Source: CAYWMY01 sp046352935 (GTDB lineage Bacteria > Pseudomonadota > Gammaproteobacteria > Steroidobacterales > Steroidobacteraceae). Taken from it: DNA of 64,000 nucleotides. Shown one piece after another: positions 56,158 through 63,614 of the stretch. Each line of letters starts with the position of its first letter. Position 1 is the first letter of the stretch. The stretch lies in contig JAXMGR010000005.1 of NCBI GenBank assembly GCA_046352935.1, positions 124,001-188,000 of the forward strand, written 5' to 3'. Below the pieces are notes generated by a model. The model was not told where the DNA came from, searched no databases, and was given only the letters and a program-made list of their open reading frames with translations. Made by a program: the position numbers and the translations under genes.

Positions 56158-57198
56158 TCAGATGGAGTCCTTGTTCTGGGCGCGGTATCGCGCCTCTTCC
56201 TTGGACACGATTCCCTTGGCGACCATTTCCTGCAGGCACTGGTCCAGGGTCTGCATGCCCTGCGCCTGACCGGTCTGAATGGCGGAATACATCTGCGCGA
56301 TCTTGTTCTCCCGAATCAGGTTCCGGATTGCCGGAGTACCTATCATGATCTCGTGCGCGGCAACGCGGCCGCCTCCGTTGCGCTTGAGCAGCGCCTGCGA
56401 AATCACCGCGCGAAGCGATTCGGACAGCATGGCACGCACCATATCCTTCTCGGCAGCGGGGAACACATCGACGACGCGGTCGATCGTCTTGGCTGCGGAA
56501 CTGGTGTGCAGGGTTCCGAAGACGAGGTGACCGGTCTCCGCCGCAGTGAGCGCGAGGCGGATCGTCTCGAGATCGCGCATCTCACCGACCAGGATCACAT
56601 CGGGGTCCTCGCGCAGGGCCGAACGCAGCGCCTCCGAGAAACCAAGCGTATCCCGGTGCACCTCGCGCTGATTGATAAGGCTGCGCTTGGAGTCGTGCAC
56701 GAACTCAATCGGATCCTCGATCGTGATGATGTGGTCCGGTCGATTGACGTTGACGTAGTCGACCATCGCGGCGAGGGTCGTCGACTTGCCCGATCCGGTC
56801 GGCCCCGTGACCAGAACCAGACCACGCGGCAACATGCAGAGGTCGCGGAAGACCTTGGGCGCCGCGAGATCGTCGAGCGTCCGGATCACGGAAGGGATGT
56901 TGCGGAATACCGCACCTGCCCCCCGGTTCTGATTGAACGCGTTGACGCGGAAGCGGGCGAGATTGGGAATCTCGAAGGAAAAGTCGGTTTCGAAAAACTC
57001 CTCGTACGCCTTGCGCTGCTTGTCGTTCATGATGTCGTACACCATGCTGTGCACTTCCTTGTGCGTCAGCGGAGGCATGTTGACCCGCTTCATGTCACCA
57101 TCGACGCGGATCATCGGCGGAACACCCGCAGAGAGATGCAGGTCGGACGCGTTGTTCTTGACTGCGAAGGCGAGCAGCTGGGCGATGTCGACGGCCAT
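56158..57198 (-). CDS. pilT: Type IV pilus retraction ATPase PilT
   Basis: 346 residues, matching PilT (344 in P. aeruginosa). N-terminal FAVKNNASDLHLSAGVPPMIR, PILNP-like QNRGAGAVFRNIP, Walker A GPTGSGKST, Asp box TIEDPIEFVHDSKRSL, Walker B DPDVILVGEMRDLETI, His box TGHLVFGTLHTSSAAK, and the diagnostic AIRNLIRENKIAQMYSAIQTG near the C terminus. It powers twitching motility and is the output target of the Pil-Chp system. It is divergent from yggS. Confidence 0.96.
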   Translation of the reverse strand: MAVDIAQLLAFAVKNNASDLHLSAGVPPMIRVDGDMKRVNMPPLTHKEVHSMVYDIMNDKQRKAYEEFFETDFSFEIPNLARFRVNAFNQNRGAGAVFRNIPSVIRTLDDLAAPKVFRDLCMLPRGLVLVTGPTGSGKSTTLAAMVDYVNVNRPDHIITIEDPIEFVHDSKRSLINQREVHRDTLGFSEALRSALREDPDVILVGEMRDLETIRLALTAAETGHLVFGTLHTSSAAKTIDRVVDVFPAAEKDMVRAMLSESLRAVISQALLKRNGGGRVAAHEIMIGTPAIRNLIRENKIAQMYSAIQTGQAQGMQTLDQCLQEMVAKGIVSKEEARYRAQNKDSI

Positions 57199-57291
57199 TG
57201 ATCATCCCGGACGTCTGAGAATCAGATCGGCCGGAGAATTGCATCCGGCCGCAGTGTGTGATGAGTATAGCGGAGCCATGCCTTGGCCAAT

Positions 57292-57987
57292 ATGTTAACT
57301 GCTCCGCAGAATCTGGCTGCGGCACTGACGGACGTTCGAGCTCGCATTTCATCGGCTGCCTGTCGCGCCGGACGTGCGGCCACGGATGTCACTCTCATCG
57401 CCGTCACCAAGGGCCATGGTGCAGCAACCGTTGCCGCAGCTGTCGGTCTCGGCCTAGTCGACATCGGCGAGAACTACGTACAGGAGGGCGTCGCGAAGCA
57501 GGACGCGGTCCACGACGGTCGAGTTGTCTGGCATTTCATCGGGGCGCTGCAGAGCAACAAGACACGGGTCGTGGCCAACCGTTATTCGTGGATCCACACC
57601 GTGGACCGCGCGAAGCTTGCCGAGCGGCTGGCGGAACAACGCTCACCTCACCTCCCCCTGTTGAATGTCTGCGTGCAGGTGAACCTCGGCGCCGAGCCGG
57701 GGAAGGCCGGGGTTCGGCCGGATGAGGTCCGGGACCTGGCGCTGCGGGTCACCAGGCTCGAGCGACTGCGCCTGCGGGGGCTGACGTGCATTCCTCCGGC
57801 AGCACAGGATGTCGGTGCGTCCAGACGCTGGTTCCGTGAGCTGCGACAGATCCGGGACGACCTGGTCGGGGCAGGGCTCCGACTCGACGTGCTCTCAATG
57901 GGCATGAGCGGCGACTTCGAGATCGCCATCGAGGAAGGGGCGACTCACGTCCGCATCGGAACTGCGCTGTTCGGTGCACGCGACTGA
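57292..57987 (+). CDS. yggS: YggS/PLPBP family pyridoxal-phosphate homeostasis protein
   Basis: 231 residues from ATG 57292; TTG 57283 is possible. A single PLP-binding barrel: LIAVTKGHGAATVAAAVGLG with the Schiff-base Lys, DIGENYVQEG, WHFIGALQSNKTR, and LSMGMSGDFEIAIEEGATHVRIGTALFG. It keeps free PLP at safe levels and affects amino-acid metabolism; it has no known catalytic activity. Classical partner of pilT in gammaproteobacteria, divergently transcribed. Confidence 0.94.
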   Translation: MLTAPQNLAAALTDVRARISSAACRAGRAATDVTLIAVTKGHGAATVAAAVGLGLVDIGENYVQEGVAKQDAVHDGRVVWHFIGALQSNKTRVVANRYSWIHTVDRAKLAERLAEQRSPHLPLLNVCVQVNLGAEPGKAGVRPDEVRDLALRVTRLERLRLRGLTCIPPAAQDVGASRRWFRELRQIRDDLVGAGLRLDVLSMGMSGDFEIAIEEGATHVRIGTALFGARD

Positions 57988-58073
57988 CGGCAACCTCGTT
58001 GCCGCGCACGCATGGACGCGGCCCGCCGCCGCGACTATCGTGCCGGGACACACTTTCTGAGGCACCCGGGGTC

Positions 58074-59504
58074 ATGACCGTGAAACACGATCTGCGTCGC
58101 TTCTATCTTGATGGACGCTGGGTTCCAGCGCGGCACTGCGGCGACTTCCAGATCGAGAATCCAGCCACCGAGCAGCCGATCGGCGTGATGGCCATGGGTA
58201 CCGCAGAGGACGTGGGCCGGGCAGTGGGAGCCGCGCGGCGGGCGTTCCCGGATTATTCGCGCTCTACCCCGACTGATCGCATTGCGCTGCTGGAGCGGGC
58301 CCTCGCCGCTTACCAGGAGCGATACGACGAGATTGCCTGTGCGATCCGGGACGAGATGGGCGCGCCGATTTCGCTTGCACGCGGATCCCAAGCCGGCATA
58401 GGCGTCGGCCACCTCAAGACCATGATCCGCATCCTCCGCGACTTCCGCTTCGAGGAGCGGCAGGGAAGCACACGCCTGATCCTCGAGCCCGCAGGCGTAT
58501 GCGGAATGATCACGCCATGGAACTGGCCGATCAATCAGATCGCCTGCAAGGTCGTGCCGGCACTCGCAGCCGGCTGCACGATGGTACTCAAGCCGTCCGA
58601 GTACGCACCTCTGTCCGCGGCGCTCTGGGCGGATGTGATGCATGAGGCGGGAGTCCCGCCAGGTGTGTTCAACCTGGTGTACGGCGACGGCCCCGTCGCC
58701 GGAGCCACCCTGTCGGCCCATTCCGACATCGACCTGATCTCGTTCACCGGCTCGACCCGCGCGGGCGTGGAGGTGGCGCGCAGTGCCGCTCCTACGGTGA
58801 AGCGGGTGCACCAGGAACTCGGCGGCAAGTCGCCGAACCTGATACTCGGCGACGCGGATCTCGCGCCAGCGATCCGCGCTTCTGTACGTCACGCATTCCA
58901 GAATTCCGGGCAGTCCTGCAATGCTCCGACCCGCCTTCTCGTCCCCCGGCAGTATCAGCAGGCAGTCGAGACGTTGGCATGCACTGCGGCCACCGAGGTG
59001 TCTGTAGGTGATCCGTGCGATCCCGCGACCTGCATGGGGCCGCTCGTCTCCAGGATTCAGTTCGATCGGGTTCAGCAGTTCATCGCCAGGGGAATAGCCG
59101 AAGGGGCGCGGCTGCTCATCGGCGGGCTAGGGCGGCCCGATGGACTCTTGCGCGGGTATTACGCCCGTCCAACGATCTTCACGTCCGTGCACAACGACAT
59201 GACAATCGCGCGGGAAGAAATCTTCGGGCCCGTGCTGTGCATCATTCCCTACGACGACGAGTCCGACGCCCTCCGCATCGCGAACGATACCCCGTACGGC
59301 CTTGCTGCATACGTCTGGACTTCGGACCCGGCGCGCGCGCTGCACATCAGCCGCGAAATCCGCGCAGGAGCCGTTCACATCAACGGCGCGGACCTCACGA
59401 TGGAGGGCCCGTTCGGTGGTTTCAAGAGATCCGGCAATGGTCGGGAATGGGGAATCCACGGGTTGCGCGAGTACTGCGAGCTGAAAGCCGTGGTCGGATG
59501 CTGA
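58074..59504 (+). CDS. Aldehyde dehydrogenase family protein
   Basis: 476 residues from ATG 58074. NAD(P)-dependent aldehyde dehydrogenase: MITPWNWPINQIACKVVPAL, LKPSEYAPLSA, SFTGSTRAGVEV, general base QELGGKSPNLIL, nucleophile NSGQSCNAPTRLLV, EEIFGPVLCI and PFGGFKRSGNGREWG. The catalytic Glu and Cys are present. The substrate cannot be given from sequence; the pattern is close to broad-range aldehyde dehydrogenases of the AldA/AldB-like class. It is inserted between yggS and proC, which are adjacent in P. aeruginosa. Confidence 0.9.
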   Translation: MTVKHDLRRFYLDGRWVPARHCGDFQIENPATEQPIGVMAMGTAEDVGRAVGAARRAFPDYSRSTPTDRIALLERALAAYQERYDEIACAIRDEMGAPISLARGSQAGIGVGHLKTMIRILRDFRFEERQGSTRLILEPAGVCGMITPWNWPINQIACKVVPALAAGCTMVLKPSEYAPLSAALWADVMHEAGVPPGVFNLVYGDGPVAGATLSAHSDIDLISFTGSTRAGVEVARSAAPTVKRVHQELGGKSPNLILGDADLAPAIRASVRHAFQNSGQSCNAPTRLLVPRQYQQAVETLACTAATEVSVGDPCDPATCMGPLVSRIQFDRVQQFIARGIAEGARLLIGGLGRPDGLLRGYYARPTIFTSVHNDMTIAREEIFGPVLCIIPYDDESDALRIANDTPYGLAAYVWTSDPARALHISREIRAGAVHINGADLTMEGPFGGFKRSGNGREWGIHGLREYCELKAVVGC

Positions 59505-59569
59505 CCGCGCGGGCTCATGCATGGCCGGTGCGCCGGCACTAGAATGCGATGCCACACGGAGGACACGAA

Positions 59570-60400
59570 TTGAGCGATGAGAGCACATTGGCCTTCATCG
59601 GTGGCGGCAATATGGCCAGAGCGCTGATCGGCGGCCTCCTGGAACGTGGCTGGCACGCCGGTGCAATCAGCGTCGGAGACCCGGACTCGCACCAGCGCAG
59701 CGAGCTCGTCCGGCTCTTCCCGGGCGTCCGCGTCGAGGCGGACAACGCTGTGGCCACCAGGGATCGGAGCACCTGGATCCTGGCCGTGAAGCCGCAGCAG
59801 TTGCGGGACGTTGTCGCCACCCTGATGGCGAATTCCCGCACTCGACCGTCTCTGGTCATATCCGTGGCGGCCGGCATTCCAACCGATGCCATTCGTTACT
59901 GGCTCGGCGGAAGCGTGCCGGTCGTTCGTTCGATGCCGAATCGTCCCGCGCTCCTCGGGGCCGGAGTGACCGGCCTCTTCGCCGGCGCCGACGTCTCCTC
60001 CTGCGCGCGCGACCGGGCCGAAGGGATTCTTCAGGCGGTCGGCGCGACGGTCTGGGTACGCGACGAATCCCAGATCGACGCTGTGACCGCGGTATCCGGC
60101 AGCGGCCCCGCATACTTCTTTCTGCTCATCGAATTGCTCGAATCGGCTGCGATCGCCGAGGGACTGGACCCGGAGACCGCGAGGACTCTGGCGACTGAAA
60201 CGGCCTACGGCGCGAGCCTGATGGCCCGACGCATGCAGGATTCGGCCGCGACGCTGCGCGAACAGGTTACTTCACGGGGAGGCACAACCGAAGCGGCCCT
60301 CGCAGTACTGCGTGATGCCGATCTCGCGAGGACCTTCTCGAAAGCGGTTCACGCAGCCCGAATCCGTTCGGCGGAACTCGCCAGCCAATATGGAACATGA
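59570..60400 (+). CDS. proC: Pyrroline-5-carboxylate reductase
   Basis: 276 residues from TTG 59570, seven bases after GGAGG; the frame from ATG 59549 would place that Shine-Dalgarno inside the gene. Last step of proline synthesis. Features: NAD(P) loop LAFIGGGNMARALIGGLLE, ILAVKPQQLRDV, VVRSMPNRPALLGAGVTGL, AVSGSGPAYFFLLIELLESA and TSRGGTTEAALAVL. yggT starts about 34 bases after the stop. Confidence 0.95.
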   Translation: MSDESTLAFIGGGNMARALIGGLLERGWHAGAISVGDPDSHQRSELVRLFPGVRVEADNAVATRDRSTWILAVKPQQLRDVVATLMANSRTRPSLVISVAAGIPTDAIRYWLGGSVPVVRSMPNRPALLGAGVTGLFAGADVSSCARDRAEGILQAVGATVWVRDESQIDAVTAVSGSGPAYFFLLIELLESAAIAEGLDPETARTLATETAYGASLMARRMQDSAATLREQVTSRGGTTEAALAVLRDADLARTFSKAVHAARIRSAELASQYGT

Positions 60401-60434
60401 CGCGCCGCCCTTCCTTGCCAATCACGGAGTTCCC

Positions 60435-60998
60435 GTGTCAGATGCACTTTCGTTCGTGATCAGGACCCTCGGCTCACTGCTGGTCGCACTGTTCATCCTG
60501 CGGCTCGGACTGCAACTCGCACGCGCCAATTTCCGCAATCCGGTGGCACAGGGCGTTCTTCGCATGACCAACTGGCTCATCATGCCGCTGCGGAAGGTCC
60601 TTCCGCCCGTCGGCAAGGTCGACGTCGCATCGGTGGTCGCGATCGTCCTCCTCGAGACGGCCGGAGTCGCGCTCATGGCAGGGGTGCGCGGATTCGGTCT
60701 TCCGACCGCGCCCGTTCTGGCCGGAGCCTCCCTGCTCGGCTGCACCGTGGCGGTGATCGACCTGTGCTCCCTTGTGATATTCGTCTACGCCCTGCTTTCG
60801 CTCGTTGCGCCCGGTGGGGACAGCCCGCTACAGGGTCCGCTCGCGGCCATTGCGGACCCGCTGCTGCGCCCGGCCCGGCGCCTTCTTCCGACGCTGGGCG
60901 GATTCGACTTCTCCCCGGTCATCGTCATCGTGGGCCTGCAGGCGATCCGCATCCTTCTCCTCGGCGAATGGCCGCTGCTGGCTGCATTGATCCTGTGA
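60435..60998 (+). CDS. yggT: YggT family membrane protein
   Basis: 187 residues from GTG 60435 (CGGAG upstream); an ATG at 60390 overlapping proC is possible. Two YggT repeats: VALFILRLGLQLARANFRNP with MTNWLIMPLRKVLPP, and LVIFVYALLSLVA with DPLLRPARRLLPTLGGFD. Four membrane helices. Implicated in osmotic tolerance and cell division in some species; exact function unknown. proC-yggT-yggU order is widely conserved. Confidence 0.9.
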   Translation: MSDALSFVIRTLGSLLVALFILRLGLQLARANFRNPVAQGVLRMTNWLIMPLRKVLPPVGKVDVASVVAIVLLETAGVALMAGVRGFGLPTAPVLAGASLLGCTVAVIDLCSLVIFVYALLSLVAPGGDSPLQGPLAAIADPLLRPARRLLPTLGGFDFSPVIVIVGLQAIRILLLGEWPLLAALIL

Positions 60999-61351
60999 GC
61001 GCGGGGTGGCTCAGACGCGAGGGCGACGACTGGGTGCTCGCACTGCGCGTGCAGCCGCGCGCCACTCGCGATGAAGTCGCCGGGATTGTCGCTGACCGCC
61101 TCAAGGTGCGCATCTGCGCACCACCCACAGACGGCAGAGCCAACGACCATCTGCAGCGATGGCTCGCCGGACTGCTCGGTGTGACCCGGTCGCAGGTACA
61201 GATCGAGCAGGGCACCACGAGTCGCGACAAGCGTGTACGTCTGACGGGGATCCGCGAGTCGCCTGAATCGATACTGAGTGCCGCGGCAGCCCCGCCGCAC
61301 AAGCCCGCAAGCCGGCACGTCGGGCAGACGGCCCCGCAGACACGTCGTTGA
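60995..61351 (+). CDS. yggU: YggU/DUF167 family protein
   Basis: 118 residues from GTG 60995, overlapping the yggT stop (GTGA). DUF167 fold: DDWVLALRVQPRATRDEVAGIVADRLKVRI and APPTDGRANDHLQRWLAGLLGV with the conserved DGxAN motif, then VQIEQGTTSRDKRVRL. Typical members end near residue 95; here about 25 extra residues, Pro/Ala/Arg-rich, follow. Function unknown. Confidence 0.85.
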   Translation: MSAGWLRREGDDWVLALRVQPRATRDEVAGIVADRLKVRICAPPTDGRANDHLQRWLAGLLGVTRSQVQIEQGTTSRDKRVRLTGIRESPESILSAAAAPPHKPASRHVGQTAPQTRR

Positions 61352-61514
61352 CACCGAAAGGCGCTCCGCATCCTGCATCGCGGAGACACCGGAAAATCCG
61401 CTGCGGAATTCATCCAGGCCTCTTCTGAAGCGTGTTTTTCCGTGATATCGTGCGCCTCGCGTTGAAGCGGGGGCAGTTGAAGCCTCAGAAAACCGATCAT
61501 CACAGGAGACAGCA

Positions 61515-61826
61515 ATGGCGAAGAAGACATCGGCGCCGACCAAGTCCCAGATCGTCGCGACCATCGCCGATCAGACCGACCTGCCGAAGAAGCAGGTCGC
61601 GGCAGTGTTCGAATCACTGGGCGGCGTTATCAAGAAGAGTCTGAAGGGCGCCGGCGTGTTCACGCTCCCGGGCGTCTGCAAGATGCGGGTCGTCAAGAAG
61701 CCGGCGACCAAGGCCCGTGAAGGCACGAATCCCTTCACCGGCGAGAAGATCACCATCAAGGCGAAGCCCGCGTCCAAGCGCGTGCGTATCCGCGCATTGA
61801 AGGGTCTGAACGAGATGGTCGGCTGA
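61515..61826 (+). CDS. HU-family histone-like DNA-binding protein
   Basis: 103 residues from ATG 61515, six bases after AGGAGA. Lys-rich N-terminal leader (MAKKTSAPTKSQIV), then helix-turn-helix arms of the HU fold (QTDLPKKQVAAVFESLGGVIKKSLKGAG), strand GVFTLPGVCKMRVVKK and the DNA-binding ribbon GTNPFTGEKITIKAK with terminal SKRVRIRALKGL. It is longer by about 12 residues than HU-alpha/beta (90), resembling the divergent HU-like proteins of some pseudomonads and xanthomonads. It probably bends or compacts DNA. It stands alone with its own terminator. Confidence 0.85.
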   Translation: MAKKTSAPTKSQIVATIADQTDLPKKQVAAVFESLGGVIKKSLKGAGVFTLPGVCKMRVVKKPATKAREGTNPFTGEKITIKAKPASKRVRIRALKGLNEMVG

Positions 61827-61867
61827 AGTCTCACCCGACTTCCCGACGGGGATCCCGTCGACCGACA

Positions 61868-61904
61868 GGCCCGTGCGGCGCAATTGCCGCCCGGGCCTTT
61901 CTTT
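61868..61904 (+). terminator. Terminator between the HU-like and hydrolase genes
   Basis: Stem GGCCCG-GCGGC / GCCGC-CGGGCC (one bulged base) with loop GCAATT at about 61879-61884, followed by TTTCTTT. The convergent hydrolase gene ends at 61914, so the structure may serve both strands. Confidence 0.8.
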
Positions 61905-61913
61905 CGCCGCGTT

Positions 61914-62552
61914 TCAGCGCAGGAACGAGGCGACGGCAGCGCCGAGCTCAGCGAGCCGGCCGTGAAAGAAATGACTGGCGCCGGACAGCACCGCCACACC
62001 TGGGGGCGGCGAAAGACTGTGTGCCCAGGACTGCACTTCGACGGAATCGACGAGTTCATCTGCCGATCCCTGCACGATGAGCCAAGGGCATCGCGGCAGC
62101 ACCAGTGATTCGACATCCATGCGCCGAAGCGGAGGCGCGACGGTCACGAGGCGCTCGACGGTGCGCCGGGAAGCCGCCGCCAGCGCCACGTAGGCGCCAA
62201 ACGAGAATCCACAGAGCCACAGAGTTGCACCCGGCCACCGTCCGGCGGACCAGTCGATGACGGCGAGCACGTCGCCCGTCTCGCCATGTCCTTCGTCGTG
62301 TCGGCCCTCGCTGGCCCCGACCCCGCGGAAATTGAACCGCACGGTCGCGGCACCCAGTGCAGCGGCGGTACGGACGAGGGTTGTCACGACTTTGTTGTCC
62401 ATGGTGCCGCCGTACAGCGGATGCGGATGACAGATCACCGCGCAACAGGTGGGAACCAGATCCTCGGGCGCCGCCCACCGTGCCTCGAGCATTCCGGCGG
62501 GACCGGGAATCGCTACAGGCTCCTCGCGCGGAATCGCGGGTGTCTTATTCAC
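61914..62552 (-). CDS. Alpha/beta hydrolase (COG2945-type)
   Basis: 212 residues from GTG 62552, one base after the FKBP stop; a start at 62588 would overlap that gene. Alpha/beta-hydrolase fold: AVICHPHPLYGGTMDNKVV, VRFNFRGVGASEG, nucleophile elbow GFSFGAYVA, catalytic Asp in QGSADELVD and His in GASHFFHG. The start IPGPAGMLEA is typical of this uncharacterised family. The substrate is unknown. It is the last gene of the leftward msrB-FKBP-hydrolase operon. Confidence 0.85.
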   Translation of the reverse strand: MNKTPAIPREEPVAIPGPAGMLEARWAAPEDLVPTCCAVICHPHPLYGGTMDNKVVTTLVRTAAALGAATVRFNFRGVGASEGRHDEGHGETGDVLAVIDWSAGRWPGATLWLCGFSFGAYVALAAASRRTVERLVTVAPPLRRMDVESLVLPRCPWLIVQGSADELVDSVEVQSWAHSLSPPPGVAVLSGASHFFHGRLAELGAAVASFLR

Positions 62553-62553
62553 C

Positions 62554-63117
62554 TCACCGTACACCACGGGTTTCGGTGACGGACTCAACGCCCAGGAGTT
62601 CGACCTCGAAGATCAGCGTCGAGTTGGCGGGGATGAGGCCGCCCCCGACCGGGCGGCTTCCATAGGCCAGCTCCGGAGGGATCGTGAGGAGCCGCAACCC
62701 GCCAACCTTCATGCCGACGACACCGAGATCCCATCCCTTGATCACGCGCCCGGTCCCCAGCGGAAAAACCAGTGCGCGGCGCCCGCGGGACGAGTCGAAC
62801 TGCCGCCCCTTTCCAGACGGGGATTGCCGATCCTGCAGCCATCCCGTGTAATGGACCGCAACCAGAGAACCCGTGACGGCTTCCTGACCAACGCCGGCCC
62901 GGAGTTCCTGTATGAGGAGCTCCGGGCCGGCGAAGGCGGTCGTAACGGGCGGAACGGGCACCGCTGCAGACGAACTCCCGGCACCACCTGCCGCCGAAGG
63001 CGCAGAAGGCGGCGACGGTGCAGCTTCTGACACGTCCTTCGGCGCAGCATCCGTCGGCTCCGCAGCCTGGGACTCGGGCGCAATCCCCAGCAGCAGCAGC
63101 GCCACAAGCAATCTCAT
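62554..63117 (-). CDS. Secreted FKBP-type peptidyl-prolyl isomerase
   Basis: 187 residues. Signal peptide (MRLLVALLLLGIAP, cleavage near QAAEP), then an Ala/Pro/Ser-rich linker (about 30-60), then one FKBP domain: VAVHYTGWLQD, FDSSRGRRALVFPLGTGRVIKGWDLGVVGMKVGG, IPPELAYGSR, and LIPANSTLIFEVELL. Active-site aromatic and Asp residues are in place. Periplasmic folding of proline-limited proteins is expected. Its ATG overlaps the msrB stop (ATGA). Confidence 0.9.
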   Translation of the reverse strand: MRLLVALLLLGIAPESQAAEPTDAAPKDVSEAAPSPPSAPSAAGGAGSSSAAVPVPPVTTAFAGPELLIQELRAGVGQEAVTGSLVAVHYTGWLQDRQSPSGKGRQFDSSRGRRALVFPLGTGRVIKGWDLGVVGMKVGGLRLLTIPPELAYGSRPVGGGLIPANSTLIFEVELLGVESVTETRGVR

Positions 63118-63509
63118 GTCCCGGACTCCCTGAAGGTCAGCGAAGCGGAGTTGATGCAGTAGCGCAGACCGGTCGGCTCAGGACCATCCTCGAACACGTG
63201 CCCGAGATGGGCGGAGCAGCGTCCGCAGGTCACCTCCGTGCGAACCATGCCGTGGCTCTGATCCGGGCACGTGACGACTCCCTCATCCGTCAGCGGTGCC
63301 CAGAATGATGGCCACCCCGACCCGGAATTGAATTTCGACTCCGACCGGAACAGGGGATGCCCGCAGCAGACGCATTCGTAGACGCCTTGCCGCTTGTGAT
63401 CCCAATAGCGCCCCGTGAAGGCTCTTTCGGTCCCCTGCTCCTGGGTCACGTGAAACTGCTCAGGTGTGAGGCGACGGCGGAGTTCGTCCCGGCCCGGAAT
63501 GCGACTCAT
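63114..63509 (-). CDS. msrB: Peptide methionine-(R)-S-oxide reductase MsrB
   Basis: 131 residues from ATG 63509 (ATG 63524 also possible). Reduces methionine-R-sulfoxide. Motifs: RLTPEQFHVTQEQGTERAF, YECVCCGHPLFRSESKFNSG and TCGRCSAHLGHVFEDGP (two CxxC pairs binding Zn), and RYCINSASLTF with the catalytic Cys. It is cytoplasmic; the FKBP and hydrolase genes follow in overlap. Confidence 0.95.
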   Translation of the reverse strand: MSRIPGRDELRRRLTPEQFHVTQEQGTERAFTGRYWDHKRQGVYECVCCGHPLFRSESKFNSGSGWPSFWAPLTDEGVVTCPDQSHGMVRTEVTCGRCSAHLGHVFEDGPEPTGLRYCINSASLTFRESGT

Positions 63510-63614
63510 GGCTCTGTCCTCCATAGCGGTTTCATTATGGCCCGGCAGCGGTCGCCGGCGTCGAGAGCCATTTCATCCAGCCAGAGGCCCCGGTACGCCC
63601 GGCGCCGCTCGGCA

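Noticed and set aside
55432..57201. 589-residue open frame on the plus strand
   Set aside because: Antisense to pilU and pilT; has no family motifs and mirrors their codon pattern.
59651..59666. TGGCACG followed by a partial -12 motif on the plus strand
   Set aside because: Inside proC coding sequence, and the -12 half does not read TTGC; a chance match to sigma-54.
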